DNA of 64,000 bases from assembly GCF_005144885.1 (NCBI RefSeq), contig NZ_CP039690.1:6808873-6872872 (forward strand), written 5' to 3'. A program made the position numbers and the translations under genes. Each line of letters opens with the position of its first letter. Position 1 is the stretch's first letter. Source of the stretch: Phreatobacter stygius. GTDB taxonomy: Bacteria > Pseudomonadota > Alphaproteobacteria > Rhizobiales > Phreatobacteraceae. The notes beneath the pieces were generated by a model, which was not told the origin of the DNA, searched no databases, and saw only the letters and a list, made by a program, of their open reading frames with translations. Positions 48,414 to 56,797 of this stretch are shown here, one piece after another.

Positions 48414-50630
48414 ATGCCGTCAGTGAGCGCCGAAATCGCCCCCCATGCTCCGGCTCCGGCCGGGCCGGCCGCCCAACCGCTCGCACAGTTCTTCATTCCC
48501 GCCGCCGCCTCCTTGCAGGAGCGGCGGCCGCGCACGCTCAAGCACGGCGATACTTTCGCCGTGTTCGACCATAATGGCGACGCGCTGGCCGGCCCCGGCA
48601 GCCCCGAGGGCATCTATCACCGGGACACGCGCTATCTCTCGCATCTCTACCTGACCACCGGCGGCGCGCGGCCGATGCTGCTGTCCTCGACGCTGCGCGA
48701 CGACAATGCGGCGCTGACCTGCGACCTGACCAATCCGGATCTGTTCGACGACGGCGGCCGCCTGATCCTGGAGCATGACCTCATCCACATCCGCCGGTCG
48801 CGCTTTCTGTGGAACGCCACGTGTTACGAACGCCTGGCGGTCCGCAACTTCGATATGCAGCCACGCTCGGTCCGGCTGACCCTGGCCTATGCCGCCGATT
48901 ACGCCGATCTGTTCGAGGTGCGCGGCACCCGGCGGCTCCGGCGTGGCCATCATCATCCCCCGGTGGTCGGCAAGGACGGCGTGACGCTGGCCTATACCGG
49001 GCTCGACGGACGCCGGCGCGAAACCAGCCTGCGCTTCGAACCGGCGCCGAGCCAGATCAGCGCCGAGGTCGCGGTGTTCGACTTCGACCTGGCGCCGCAT
49101 GAAATGCAGCTCCTGTTCGCCCAGGTCCGCTGCGACCCGGAAGGCGAGGCCCAGGCGCCACGCCGGGCCTTTTTCGTGGCGCTCAGGGAATCCCGCCGGG
49201 CGCTCAGGGTCTCGTCCTCGCGCGCGGCCTCGATCTCGTCGTCCAACGACATCTTCAACCAGGCGGCGCGGCGCAGCGTCTCCGACCTCTACATGCTGAT
49301 GACCGATACGCCCGAGGGCCCCTACCCCTATGCCGGCATCCCCTGGTTCTCGACCGCCTTTGGCCGCGACGCGCTGATCACCGCCCTGCAGACGCTCTGG
49401 CTCGATCCGGCCATCGCCCGCGGCGTGCTCGGTTACCTCGCCGCCAACCAGGCGACCAAGCTGGACCCCGTCGCCGATGCCGAACCGGGCAAGATCCTGC
49501 ATGAGATGCGCCAGGGCGAGATGGCCGAACTCGGCGAAGTGCCGTTCCGCCGCTATTACGGCAGCGTCGATTCGACGCCCCTGTTCATCATGCTGGCCGG
49601 CGCCTACCTGAAGCGCACCGGCGACGCGGAAACCATCCAGAAGCTCTGGCCGAACATCGAGGCGGCGATCGCCTGGATCGACACCTATGGCGATGTCGAC
49701 GGCGACGGTTTCGTCGAATATTCGCGCCGCACCGCCGAGGGCCTCGTCAACCAGGGCTGGAAGGACAGCCATGACAGCATCTTCCACGCCGACGGCACGC
49801 TCGCCCACGGGCCGGTCGCGCTGGTCGAAGTCCAGGCCTATGTCTTCGGCGCCTGGGTGGCCGCGGCCGAGATCGCACTGACGCTCGGCAACGCCGCCAT
49901 GGCCATGGATTTCGAGGCCAGGGCCGAGACCCTGCGAACGCATTTCGACGCGACCTTTTTCGATGCCGAACTCGGCACCTATGTGCTGGCGCTCGACGGC
50001 GACAAACGGCCATGCCGGGTGCGGGCCTCCAATGCCGGCCACGCCCTGTTCACCGGCATCGCCGAGCCGAAGCGCGCCGCCGCGGTCGTCGCGACCTTGA
50101 TGACCAATGCGTCCTTTTCCGGCTGGGGCGTGCGCACGCTCGCCGCGACCGAGGCCCGCTACAATCCGATGAGCTATCACAACGGCTCGGTCTGGCCCCA
50201 TGACAACGCGCTGATCGCCGCGGGTTTTGCCCGCTACGGCTTCCGCCACGAGGCCGCGCGGATCTTCGAAGGCCTGTTCGCCGCCTCGATCTATATCGAC
50301 CTGCACCGCCTGCCGGAGCTGTTCTGCGGTTTTCCGCGCCAGCGCAGCCACGGCCCGACCTTCTACCCGGTCGCCTGTGCGCCCCAGGCCTGGGCTGCCG
50401 CCACGCCCCTGTCGCTGGTCCAGTCCTGTCTCGGGCTGGGTTTCGATATCGCCACCGGCCAGATCATCTTCGAGCGGCCGGTCATGCCCGACTTCCTCAA
50501 CGAGATCACCCTGCGCGGCCTGGCGGTCAATGGCGGTTCGATCGCCGTCGCGCTGAGAAGGACCGGCTCGGAGGTCGTTGCCAACGTGCTGTCGCGGCAA
50601 GGCGATATCCGGGTCGTGACGATGAGCTAG
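48414..50630 (+). CDS. Amylo-alpha-1,6-glucosidase (glycogen-debranching-type)
   Basis: 738 residues with CGCAGGAGG upstream. The N-terminal debranching-enzyme domain (HGDTFAVFDHNGDALAGPGS, then GIYHRDTRYLSHLYL) is followed by an (alpha/alpha)6 barrel: AGIPWFSTAFGRDALITALQ, GLVNQGWKDSHDSIFH with catalytic-type acids, and YNPMSYHNGSVWPHDNALIA. This is the bacterial form lacking a transferase domain. It should hydrolyse alpha-1,6 or related linkages in an alpha-glucan. It is probably co-transcribed with the glycosyltransferase. Confidence 0.9.
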   Translation: MPSVSAEIAPHAPAPAGPAAQPLAQFFIPAAASLQERRPRTLKHGDTFAVFDHNGDALAGPGSPEGIYHRDTRYLSHLYLTTGGARPMLLSSTLRDDNAALTCDLTNPDLFDDGGRLILEHDLIHIRRSRFLWNATCYERLAVRNFDMQPRSVRLTLAYAADYADLFEVRGTRRLRRGHHHPPVVGKDGVTLAYTGLDGRRRETSLRFEPAPSQISAEVAVFDFDLAPHEMQLLFAQVRCDPEGEAQAPRRAFFVALRESRRALRVSSSRAASISSSNDIFNQAARRSVSDLYMLMTDTPEGPYPYAGIPWFSTAFGRDALITALQTLWLDPAIARGVLGYLAANQATKLDPVADAEPGKILHEMRQGEMAELGEVPFRRYYGSVDSTPLFIMLAGAYLKRTGDAETIQKLWPNIEAAIAWIDTYGDVDGDGFVEYSRRTAEGLVNQGWKDSHDSIFHADGTLAHGPVALVEVQAYVFGAWVAAAEIALTLGNAAMAMDFEARAETLRTHFDATFFDAELGTYVLALDGDKRPCRVRASNAGHALFTGIAEPKRAAAVVATLMTNASFSGWGVRTLAATEARYNPMSYHNGSVWPHDNALIAAGFARYGFRHEAARIFEGLFAASIYIDLHRLPELFCGFPRQRSHGPTFYPVACAPQAWAAATPLSLVQSCLGLGFDIATGQIIFERPVMPDFLNEITLRGLAVNGGSIAVALRRTGSEVVANVLSRQGDIRVVTMS

Positions 50631-50651
50631 GGGCCGGCCCCAACAGGGCTC

Positions 50652-50672
50652 GGGCTCGCGACGCGCGAGCCC
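50652..50672 (+). terminator. Hairpin after the debranching enzyme
   Basis: A perfect nine-bp stem (GGGCTCGCG with CGCGAGCCC) and loop ACG, 21 bases after the stop. No T-run. Confidence 0.5.
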
Positions 50673-50673
50673 C

Positions 50674-50698
50674 GGAACCAGCCTTGGGTCGGCGCGTT
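50674..50698 (+). promoter_or_regulatory. EcfG promoter (exact) before the 67/101-residue gene pair
   Basis: GGAAC, 16-base spacer, CGTT. The next start on this strand is 50874, 175 bases further, so the leader would be long and may hold an unseen short gene. Confidence 0.55.
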
Positions 50699-50873
50699 AG
50701 CAGGAGGGCCGGCCGAACGTCCCGGCCGCGCCGGAGCACGGGATGAAGCGCTCTGTCCGCCGCATCGCAGCCGGGACAGCCGGCAACGATTTCGCCGGCC
50801 GGGCCATGCCCGGCTGGCGCGCAGCGGGTACAGTGGGCGTAGCGGCTGCAAAACCCGAACAGGACGCACGACC

Positions 50874-51077
50874 ATGGACGACACGGATGTCATGATCCTC
50901 GAGCTCGACAAGCGTATCGCCGCGACGCGGGACAACATTCGCCAGCTCGTCGAACAGGCGGCCGCGGTCACCGGCATCGCCGCCGAGGAGGCCGCCGCCG
51001 ACCGCATGGCCGAACAGGAGGCCGTGCTGGCGGAGTTGATCAAGGCGCGGGACAATCTGACCGGAGGCAAGCCATGA
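50874..51077 (+). CDS. Hypothetical small coiled-coil protein
   Basis: 67 residues. It is a single predicted helix or coiled coil: MDDTDVMILELDKRIAATRD, then RQLVEQAAAVTG and EAVLAELIKARDNLTGGKP. No signal peptide. Its TGA overlaps the next start as ATGA, which supports translation of both. Function unknown. Confidence 0.65.
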   Translation: MDDTDVMILELDKRIAATRDNIRQLVEQAAAVTGIAAEEAAADRMAEQEAVLAELIKARDNLTGGKP

Positions 51078-51379
51078 ACACCGCCAACCTTCAGCTCGAA
51101 GGCCTTTGCATGGCCGTCGCGGCGTTGACCCGCCTGCTCGTCCAGAAAGGCGTGGTGACCGCGGACGAGGTGGACCTGGCATTGCACAGGGCCGAGGCCA
51201 ACCTGACCAGCGAGGACCGGCAAGCCGAGGACATGTCGCCCGCCAATCGCAATGCCGTGGTCTTCCCGTTGCGGCTGTTGCGGCTCGCCAACCGCCGGCT
51301 CAACCAGCCCGAGCCGTCATTCGCGGAACTGGCGGTCCTCGTCGGCGAAACCAAGCGTCCCTATAACGACCAGATGTAG
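51074..51379 (+). CDS. Hypothetical small protein
   Basis: 101 residues, start overlapping the previous stop by four bases, with GGAGG upstream. The sequence MNTANLQLEGLCMAVAALTR, LLVQKGVVTADEVDLALHRA is helical and resembles small regulatory or phage-derived helical proteins, but I assign no family. The C-terminal part (VVFPLRLLRLANRRLNQPEP) is amphipathic. Coupled to the coiled-coil gene, so the two products may interact. Confidence 0.65.
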   Translation: MNTANLQLEGLCMAVAALTRLLVQKGVVTADEVDLALHRAEANLTSEDRQAEDMSPANRNAVVFPLRLLRLANRRLNQPEPSFAELAVLVGETKRPYNDQM

Positions 51380-51728
51380 GTCCGGCCCGCCGCGGCCGTC
51401 GCGCTCGCGAAAAGCGGCCCGCTTCATTGCTGAAGCGGGCCAGGGAGGTCATTGGTAGATTGGCTGCAGTTCATCCCCTGCAGGCAGTCGCGCGGTCGCG
51501 AAGGCCTGTAGGGGATCGGTGACCAGTCTAGCCGCGACAGCCGGCATCGCCACTCAGTCGAAGTGCTGACTGGCCGGCGGGGCCTTGACACCGCGCCGGC
51601 CCTTAAAAGCCTGGTCCAAGGGTCTTAGTCGTTCGGCGCAACATGTCATTTGACATTGTCGCCCCCAGCCATCCCGATAGCGTCGTCCCGCGCGGCCGGC
51701 GGCAGGTCGCCCGAGGGCTTGAGCCGAT
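51380..51728. other. 349-base region with two strong hairpins, no confirmed gene
   Basis: Hairpin A (51416-51441) has a perfect 11-bp stem and loop TTGC; read on the minus strand it is followed by GCTTTT, so it could terminate a leftward transcript. Hairpin B (51473-51516) has a 13-bp stem with one G-U pair and an inner 5-bp stem. A 32-codon minus-strand frame (MPAVAARLVTDPLQAFATAR, ending LQPIYQ) ends just before hairpin A, and a TGTCA/TGACA inverted pair lies at 51644-51655. A small RNA or small protein on the minus strand is possible. Confidence 0.45.
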
Positions 51729-51986
51729 ATGCCAGGAAGACCGATATTTGCGATCGGCGACCATGTGGTGTCGAAAGTCGACGGCCGCGAGATGGAGGTG
51801 GTGAGCGTCCGGACCGCCGCCGCGGGCAAGACCGCCATCTATTGCGCCTGGGGCCTGCCGGGCTCGCATCGTGTGATCAGGCGCTTTCTGGCCGATCAGA
51901 TCGACAAGATCCCGAAACCGGCCAAGGACGGCCCGGTCGAGGCCGCCGAGGCCACACCGCAGGAGGGCGGTGGCGATCCGCCGTGA
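51729..51986 (+). CDS. Small DUF2158-like protein
   Basis: 85 residues. The N-terminal two thirds, FAIGDHVVSKVDGREMEVVS followed by AIYCAWGLPGSHRVIRRFLA, is the small beta-barrel pattern of DUF2158 (GDxVxLKSGGPxMxV, then YCxWF), with a Pro/Glu-rich tail. No signal peptide. The ribosome site is distant, so the exact start is uncertain. Function unknown. Confidence 0.65.
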   Translation: MPGRPIFAIGDHVVSKVDGREMEVVSVRTAAAGKTAIYCAWGLPGSHRVIRRFLADQIDKIPKPAKDGPVEAAEATPQEGGGDPP

Positions 51987-52076
51987 CCGGCTCGCGCCGG
52001 ACGGGCTGGCTGGCACGACATCACCAGGATAGGCTGCAATCGGGCGCGATCCGACGAATGCCGGTCCGTGGCCGGG

Positions 52077-52101
52077 GGAACCGGTCGCGAGATCATGAGT
52101 T
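52077..52101 (+). promoter_or_regulatory. EcfG-like promoter before the hybrid HWE kinase
   Basis: GGAAC, 16-base spacer, AGTT (one mismatch), ending 21 bases before the start at 52123. Confidence 0.45.
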
Positions 52102-52122
52102 TCATGACCCTAGGGGAACCTC

Positions 52123-53904
52123 ATGATCGCCGGTACCGACCTGCTCGAAGCCCTGCCCGTCGCGGTCTACACGACCGATGCCGAAGGCCGCATCACCTTC
52201 TACAATGAGGCGGCCGCGCAGTTCTGGGGCCACCGGCCGACGCTTGGAAGCGACAGGTGGTGCGGGTCATGGCGCCTGTTCTGGCCGGACGGCCGCCCTC
52301 TCCCCCATGACGAATGCCCGATGGCGGTGACGCTCAGGGAAGGCCGGCCGGTCCGCGGGGTCGAGGCCGTGGCCGAGAGGCCAGACGGCACGCGCGTGCC
52401 CTTCATGCCCTATCCCACCCCCTTGAAGGACGCCTCGGGCCAGGTGACCGGGGCGATCAATCTCCTGGTCGACATTGGCCACCACAAGACGGCCGAGATC
52501 GAATCGGCGCGTCTGGCGGCGATCGTCGCCTCGTCCGACGATGCGATCATCAGCAAGACGCTTGAAGGCCGGATCACCTCATGGAATGCCGGCGCGACAC
52601 GCATCTTCGGCTACGAGGCGGACGAGATGATCGGCGCGCCGATCCTGCGCATCATTCCGCCGGAGCTGCACGAGGAAGAATTCGAGATTCTCGCCAAGTT
52701 GAAGCGCGGCGAACGCCTTGATCATTTCGAGACGATCCGGGTCGCCCGCGATGGCCGGCGGCTGGACATATCGCTGACCGTCTCGCCCTTGTTCGACAAG
52801 GCCGGACATGTCATCGGCACCTCGAAGGTCGCCCGCGACATCACCGAGCGCAAGCGCAGCGAGGAACTGCAACGCCTGCTGTTCGACGAGCTCAACCATC
52901 GCGTCAAGAACACCCTGGCGACGATTCAGGCCATCGCCAGCCAGTCGTTGCGCCGCGCGACGAGCCCTGGCGATTTCGTCCAGAGCTTCAACGGCCGCGT
53001 TCAGGCGCTGGCGCGCGCGCACGATCTCCTGGTCAGGGGCAAGATGACCGGCGCCGATGTGGCCGAACTCGTCCGCGAGCAGGTCGTGCTCGGCTCCCCG
53101 GACGGCACCCGCATCGTGTGTTCCGGGCCGCGCCTGAAGCTTGATGCCCAGGCCGCCGTGCAACTGGCGCTGGTCCTGCACGAGCTTGCCACCAATGCCC
53201 GGAAATACGGGGCGCTGTCGGTGCCGACGGGACAACTCTCGATCAACTGGAAGATGCAGATGAACGGCGGGCGCGAGCTGTTCCTGGAATGGCAGGAAAG
53301 CGGCGTTCCCAAGGTCGATGCGCCAACCTCGCACGGCTTCGGCACGACTCTCATTCAGCGCACCCTCGAAACCAATGGCGGCCAGGCCGACATGCACTAC
53401 GGCGCCCATGGCGTGGTTTGCGAGATCCGCCTGCATTTGCCCGAACAGGCTGCGTTGGAATTCGGTGAAAGGGCTGCACTGGCGCTGGTCGACGATCGGC
53501 CCGGCGTGGCGGAGCCGGCCGGCCTCGCCGATCTGCGCGGCAAGCGGATCCTGCTCATCGAGGACGAGCCGCTGGTCGCCATGGATATCGAACATGAGCT
53601 CATTGCCGCCGGCTGCCAGGTCATCGGCCCAGCCGGCACCATCACGAGCGCGAGCCGGCTGATCGCCGATACGCCCTGTGACGCCGCGCTGGTCGACGCG
53701 AACCTCGCTGGCCATCCGGTCGACGAACTCGCCGCGGCCCTGGCCGCGAAGGGCATCCCCTTCGCCTTCGCAACCGGATACGGACGGGATGGCCTGCCCG
53801 GCGCCTTCCAGGAGAAACCCATCCTGGCGAAACCTTTCAGTTCGGCGCAACTGCTCGCGATGATGACCGGCCTGCTCGGCAAGGGCGGCCAGCCTCCGAG
53901 CTGA
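52123..53904 (+). CDS. Hybrid PAS-PAS-HWE histidine kinase with C-terminal receiver
   Basis: 593 residues, AGGGGAA upstream. Two PAS domains (about 5-118 and 130-245), HWE phosphoacceptor DELNHRVKNTLATIQAIASQ (His259), ATPase domain with LVLHELATNARKYGALS, and a C-terminal receiver starting KRILLIEDEPLVAMD with phosphoacceptor Asp525 in LVDANLAG. It lacks transmembrane segments, so it is a soluble sensor; PAS domains could bind heme or flavin, but the Cys of LOV domains is not evident. Like the kinase at 39949 it may feed the PhyR stress pathway. Confidence 0.9.
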   Translation: MIAGTDLLEALPVAVYTTDAEGRITFYNEAAAQFWGHRPTLGSDRWCGSWRLFWPDGRPLPHDECPMAVTLREGRPVRGVEAVAERPDGTRVPFMPYPTPLKDASGQVTGAINLLVDIGHHKTAEIESARLAAIVASSDDAIISKTLEGRITSWNAGATRIFGYEADEMIGAPILRIIPPELHEEEFEILAKLKRGERLDHFETIRVARDGRRLDISLTVSPLFDKAGHVIGTSKVARDITERKRSEELQRLLFDELNHRVKNTLATIQAIASQSLRRATSPGDFVQSFNGRVQALARAHDLLVRGKMTGADVAELVREQVVLGSPDGTRIVCSGPRLKLDAQAAVQLALVLHELATNARKYGALSVPTGQLSINWKMQMNGGRELFLEWQESGVPKVDAPTSHGFGTTLIQRTLETNGGQADMHYGAHGVVCEIRLHLPEQAALEFGERAALALVDDRPGVAEPAGLADLRGKRILLIEDEPLVAMDIEHELIAAGCQVIGPAGTITSASRLIADTPCDAALVDANLAGHPVDELAAALAAKGIPFAFATGYGRDGLPGAFQEKPILAKPFSSAQLLAMMTGLLGKGGQPPS

Positions 53905-53955
53905 CGCCCCAATCCTGATCGCCCCGATCCTGAGACGGCCCAACAGCGAAATGCG

Positions 53956-54255
53956 TCAGGGCCGGCTGCCCGTCACCGGATTGGCGTCAGGCAGCCCGCG
54001 GTTCCCTTCGGTCTCGGCCGGTGGATTGTCGAGATCGGCAACCGCCTGACCGAGTTCCTTGCGCTCCCGTGGATCCGGTGCTTGCGGAGCGTCCGGGGCC
54101 TTCTGATCTTGCTCGGCCCCCGCCCCTTGGCCGCCGGCCGGCCGATCGGCTTCCGATCCTTGACCGGGCCACATTTTCCCGAGGTCGTCGGCCGCCGGCC
54201 GGTCCGGGTCCTGGCCGGGTGTCGAGGCCGGGTTGGTCATGGGCGCGCCAGACAT
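53956..54255 (-). CDS. Hypothetical disordered protein
   Basis: 99 residues from the ATG at 54253-54255, with AGGGAG upstream. The sequence is Pro/Asp/Gly/Gln-rich (MSGAPMTNPASTPGQDPDRP, then GQAVADLDNPPAETEGNRGL), hydrophilic, and probably unfolded. No family. A one-mismatch EcfG-like promoter is 29 bases upstream, directly beside the terminator of the preceding gene. Confidence 0.6.
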   Translation of the reverse strand: MSGAPMTNPASTPGQDPDRPAADDLGKMWPGQGSEADRPAGGQGAGAEQDQKAPDAPQAPDPRERKELGQAVADLDNPPAETEGNRGLPDANPVTGSRP

Positions 54256-54284
54256 GTTCGTTCTCCCTTGCTTCATCCAGGACC

Positions 54285-54309
54285 AACCGATGGCCTGCGC
54301 ATCCGTTCC
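54285..54309 (-). promoter_or_regulatory. EcfG-like promoter before the disordered protein
   Basis: On the minus strand: GGAAC, 16-base spacer, GGTT (one mismatch), ending 29 bases before the start at 54255. Confidence 0.5.
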
Positions 54310-54313
54310 GCTC

Positions 54314-54344
54314 AAAAAAGTGGCCCGCCGATCGGGCGGGCCAC
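54314..54344 (-). terminator. Intrinsic terminator of the membrane-protein gene
   Basis: On the minus strand a 10-bp stem (GTGGCCCGCC with GGCGGGCCAC), five-base loop, then TTTTTTG. Confidence 0.85.
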
Positions 54345-54383
54345 GGACGACGACATACCGGCGGGAGGCGCCGGGCTTTGAGC

Positions 54384-55238
54384 TCACTCGAACAGCGGCA
54401 CGTCGTCGCGGTAGCTCGCGCCGAGGGCCGCCGCGACACAGGCAATGAAGGCACCGATCAGCAATGACAGGAAGACCAGGAGCGATCCGAGCGAGGCGGC
54501 CTTGCGGGCCTTGTCGGCGGTCTCCTGGGCCTTGACCTTGGCCGCCTGGGCCTTGGCCAGCACGGCGTCGACGCGGCGCAGCGCCTCGTCCTGGCCGATG
54601 CCGGCGCGCTGGGCGACGATCTGGGCGAGATAGGTCTTGTCGGCAGCCGGCATTTCACCGCTGGTCGCCGCGCTGACCAGGATCCGCGTCGCCTCGCCGC
54701 GCGTGTCGGCATTGTTTGCCGGCGCCGCGGCCGCACCCCGGAACAGCGTGTCCACCACATAACCCGTGACATCGCCGGATGAACCGGATTGCCCGTCCGT
54801 CACCCCGCCGACTGCGCCGGCTGCGACCGTAGCAGTCGCCTGGACGCCGGTCCGGGTGATCGCCGAGATCGTCGAGGTCAGGCAGATCGCGACGATCAGG
54901 GTTGCGACGCACCAGGTCAAAAGCCCGTTCGCCGTATCGCGAAAGAACACCTCGTCGCTGTGCAGATTGGCCCACCGTGTCCGCAGCCTGCCGGTCACGA
55001 AGCCGCCGACACCGGAGGAAATCCATTGCACCAGGATCAGGCCGATGCCGCTGGCCACGCCTAAGGCGGTGCCGCCAACGCCTTGCCCCGACCAGGGTGA
55101 CACGCTGGCAAGGCCAATTGCCGCGCACAGAAACAGCAGCGACAGGCTGGCCGTCGCGGCAACGACGGCGCCGGCAAAAACCGCACTCCACGAGACCGCC
55201 GACCATGGCGATTCAACTGCGGCAGTTGTTTGAGTCAT
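54384..55238 (-). CDS. Multi-pass membrane protein of unknown family
   Basis: 284 residues with GAGGAGG upstream. Transmembrane helices at about 15-40, 58-80, 105-127 and 250-275. Conserved-looking features are SWSAVFAGAVVAATASLSLL and GFVTGRLRTRW; a long soluble loop or coiled-coil (AKAQAAKVKAQETADKARKA) precedes the last helix. It resembles a group of alphaproteobacterial membrane proteins with no assigned role. It follows a 25-residue membrane protein gene by 15 bases and shares its exact EcfG promoter. Confidence 0.75.
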   Translation of the reverse strand: MTQTTAAVESPWSAVSWSAVFAGAVVAATASLSLLFLCAAIGLASVSPWSGQGVGGTALGVASGIGLILVQWISSGVGGFVTGRLRTRWANLHSDEVFFRDTANGLLTWCVATLIVAICLTSTISAITRTGVQATATVAAGAVGGVTDGQSGSSGDVTGYVVDTLFRGAAAAPANNADTRGEATRILVSAATSGEMPAADKTYLAQIVAQRAGIGQDEALRRVDAVLAKAQAAKVKAQETADKARKAASLGSLLVFLSLLIGAFIACVAAALGASYRDDVPLFE

Positions 55239-55253
55239 CTTGCCCTCCTCGAT

Positions 55254-55331
55254 TCAGCGCGTGAATAACGCGAGAAGAATGATGACCGGGATTGGAATGC
55301 CGAGCAGCCAAAGCAGAATTCCGCGACCCAT
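55254..55331 (-). CDS. 25-residue single-span membrane protein
   Basis: ATG at 55329-55331 with AGGAGG upstream, stop at 55254-55256. The product MGRGILLWLLGIPIPVIILL followed by ALFTR is one hydrophobic helix with a Gly-Ile-Pro kink. Very similar tiny proteins occur widely in Proteobacteria, usually next to stress or membrane genes. It is the first gene behind an exact EcfG promoter, followed by the larger membrane protein. Confidence 0.8.
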   Translation of the reverse strand: MGRGILLWLLGIPIPVIILLALFTR

Positions 55332-55356
55332 TGATGCCTCCTGTGTTTGCAAAGAC

Positions 55357-55382
55357 AACGGTGCTGCCGGCGAATTGGTTCC
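55357..55382 (-). promoter_or_regulatory. EcfG promoter (exact) before the 25-residue protein operon
   Basis: On the minus strand: GGAAC, 17-base spacer, CGTT, ending 25 bases before the start at 55331. Confidence 0.8.
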
Positions 55383-55594
55383 AGCCGGGACGTTTCAAGC
55401 GGCCGCAACGCGCAAGCGCTGCAATCGTCAGCGCATTTGCGGGAGCGACTCCTGATATCGGCACCCGACTTTTCAAGCGTTCTCATTCCGGCAACACGCC
55501 ATGCGCAAGATTGGGCTTCCGGCGGAAATTCCCCCTGTCACACTCCGGTCAGAAACTCTGTCCTGCGAGATGGGGTTAGAAGGGGACATTTCTC

Positions 55595-56794
55595 ATGGAT
55601 CGGCGTTCACTGCTCGGCGGCCTCTCCGCCGCGGCCCTCGGCTCTCGCTTCGCTTTCGGCCAGACCACCAGCGAAATCCGTATTGGCGCGCCGCTGCCCT
55701 TGACCGGGCCGCTGGCGCCGGAAGGTCGCAAGCAGAAGCGCGGTTACGATCTGTGGGCCGCCGAGGTCGCCAAGCAGGGCGGCGTCGAGGTCGGCGGACG
55801 AAAGCTGCCGGTCAAGATCATCTATTCCGACTACCAGTCGGCCACGCCCCGTGGCGTCCAGGCCTGCGACCTCCTGGTCAGCCAGGAGAAGGTGCAGTTT
55901 CTGTTCTCGCCGTTCGGATCGGGCGCCGCCAAGGCGGGCAGCGCCATTGCCGAGCGCTACAAGATCCCGATGATCGCGCCGACCGCCTCCTCGGTCGAGG
56001 TCTATGACCAGGGCTTCAAATATCTGTTCGGCACCTTCACGCCGAACTCGACCCTGACCGAACCGCTCGCCAAGCTGGTCACCGAGAAGGCGCCTGATGT
56101 GAAGAAGGTGGCGATCTTCTCGCGCAACGACCTGCTGCCGCTGTCGCTGGCGGTGGAAATGCGCAAGTCCTGCCAGGCGCGCAATCTGAACGTCGTCTAT
56201 GACGAGAAGTTCGCCATCGGCACGCTCGATTTCGCCTCCGCCCTGACCCAGATCCGGGCCGCGGCCCCGGACTGGATCTTTGTCGGCGGCTATATCAACG
56301 ACCTCGTCCAGGTCCGGTCCCAGATGCGCGATCTCGGCCTCAAGCCGAAGGTGCTGACCATGATCGCCGGCCCGGCTTACGAGGAATATATCCAGGCCCT
56401 CGGCAGCGCCGCCGAAAACGTCACCAGCGCCTCCTGGTGGCATCCCGCCGTGCGCTACGAAGGCGCCGACCTGTTCGGCTCGACCGCGCGTTACGTCCAG
56501 ACCTTCCGCGCCGCCTATGCCGGCGAAACCCCCGACTATGCCGAGGCCTCGGCCTCGGCCGCGGGCGCCATCCTGCAGCTTGCCATCAAGCAGGCCGGCA
56601 CGCTGGAAGGGCCGGTCGTGCGCGATGCGCTCGCCGCCCTCAATGTCCAGACCTTCTGGGGCCCGGTCCATTTCGGCGCGAGCGGCCAGATCGACAGCCT
56701 GACCCCGCCGGTGTTCCAGATCCAGGACGGCAAGACCGTCGTGCTGCTGCCCGGCGAGATCAAGCAGGGCGAGCTCAAGTTCGGCATCGCCTGA
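55595..56794 (+). CDS. Branched-chain-amino-acid-type ABC transporter substrate-binding protein
   Basis: 399 residues, GAAGGGGA upstream. A twin-arginine-like signal MDRRSLLGGLSAAALGSRFA is followed by a periplasmic type I binding fold: IRIGAPLPLTGPLAPEGRKQ, FSPFGSGAAKAGSAIAERYK, MIAPTASSVEVYDQGFKYLF. These receptors bind amino acids, short amides or aromatic acids. It opens an operon of five transporter genes and two catabolic genes. The ligand is unknown but is probably the substrate of the downstream enzymes. Confidence 0.9.
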   Translation: MDRRSLLGGLSAAALGSRFAFGQTTSEIRIGAPLPLTGPLAPEGRKQKRGYDLWAAEVAKQGGVEVGGRKLPVKIIYSDYQSATPRGVQACDLLVSQEKVQFLFSPFGSGAAKAGSAIAERYKIPMIAPTASSVEVYDQGFKYLFGTFTPNSTLTEPLAKLVTEKAPDVKKVAIFSRNDLLPLSLAVEMRKSCQARNLNVVYDEKFAIGTLDFASALTQIRAAAPDWIFVGGYINDLVQVRSQMRDLGLKPKVLTMIAGPAYEEYIQALGSAAENVTSASWWHPAVRYEGADLFGSTARYVQTFRAAYAGETPDYAEASASAAGAILQLAIKQAGTLEGPVVRDALAALNVQTFWGPVHFGASGQIDSLTPPVFQIQDGKTVVLLPGEIKQGELKFGIA

Positions 56795-56797
56795 GCC

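Noticed and set aside
48420-50600. A minus-strand open frame of 726 codons
   Set aside because: It is the antisense shadow of the debranching enzyme; the translation is His/Arg/Gly-rich with no domain pattern.
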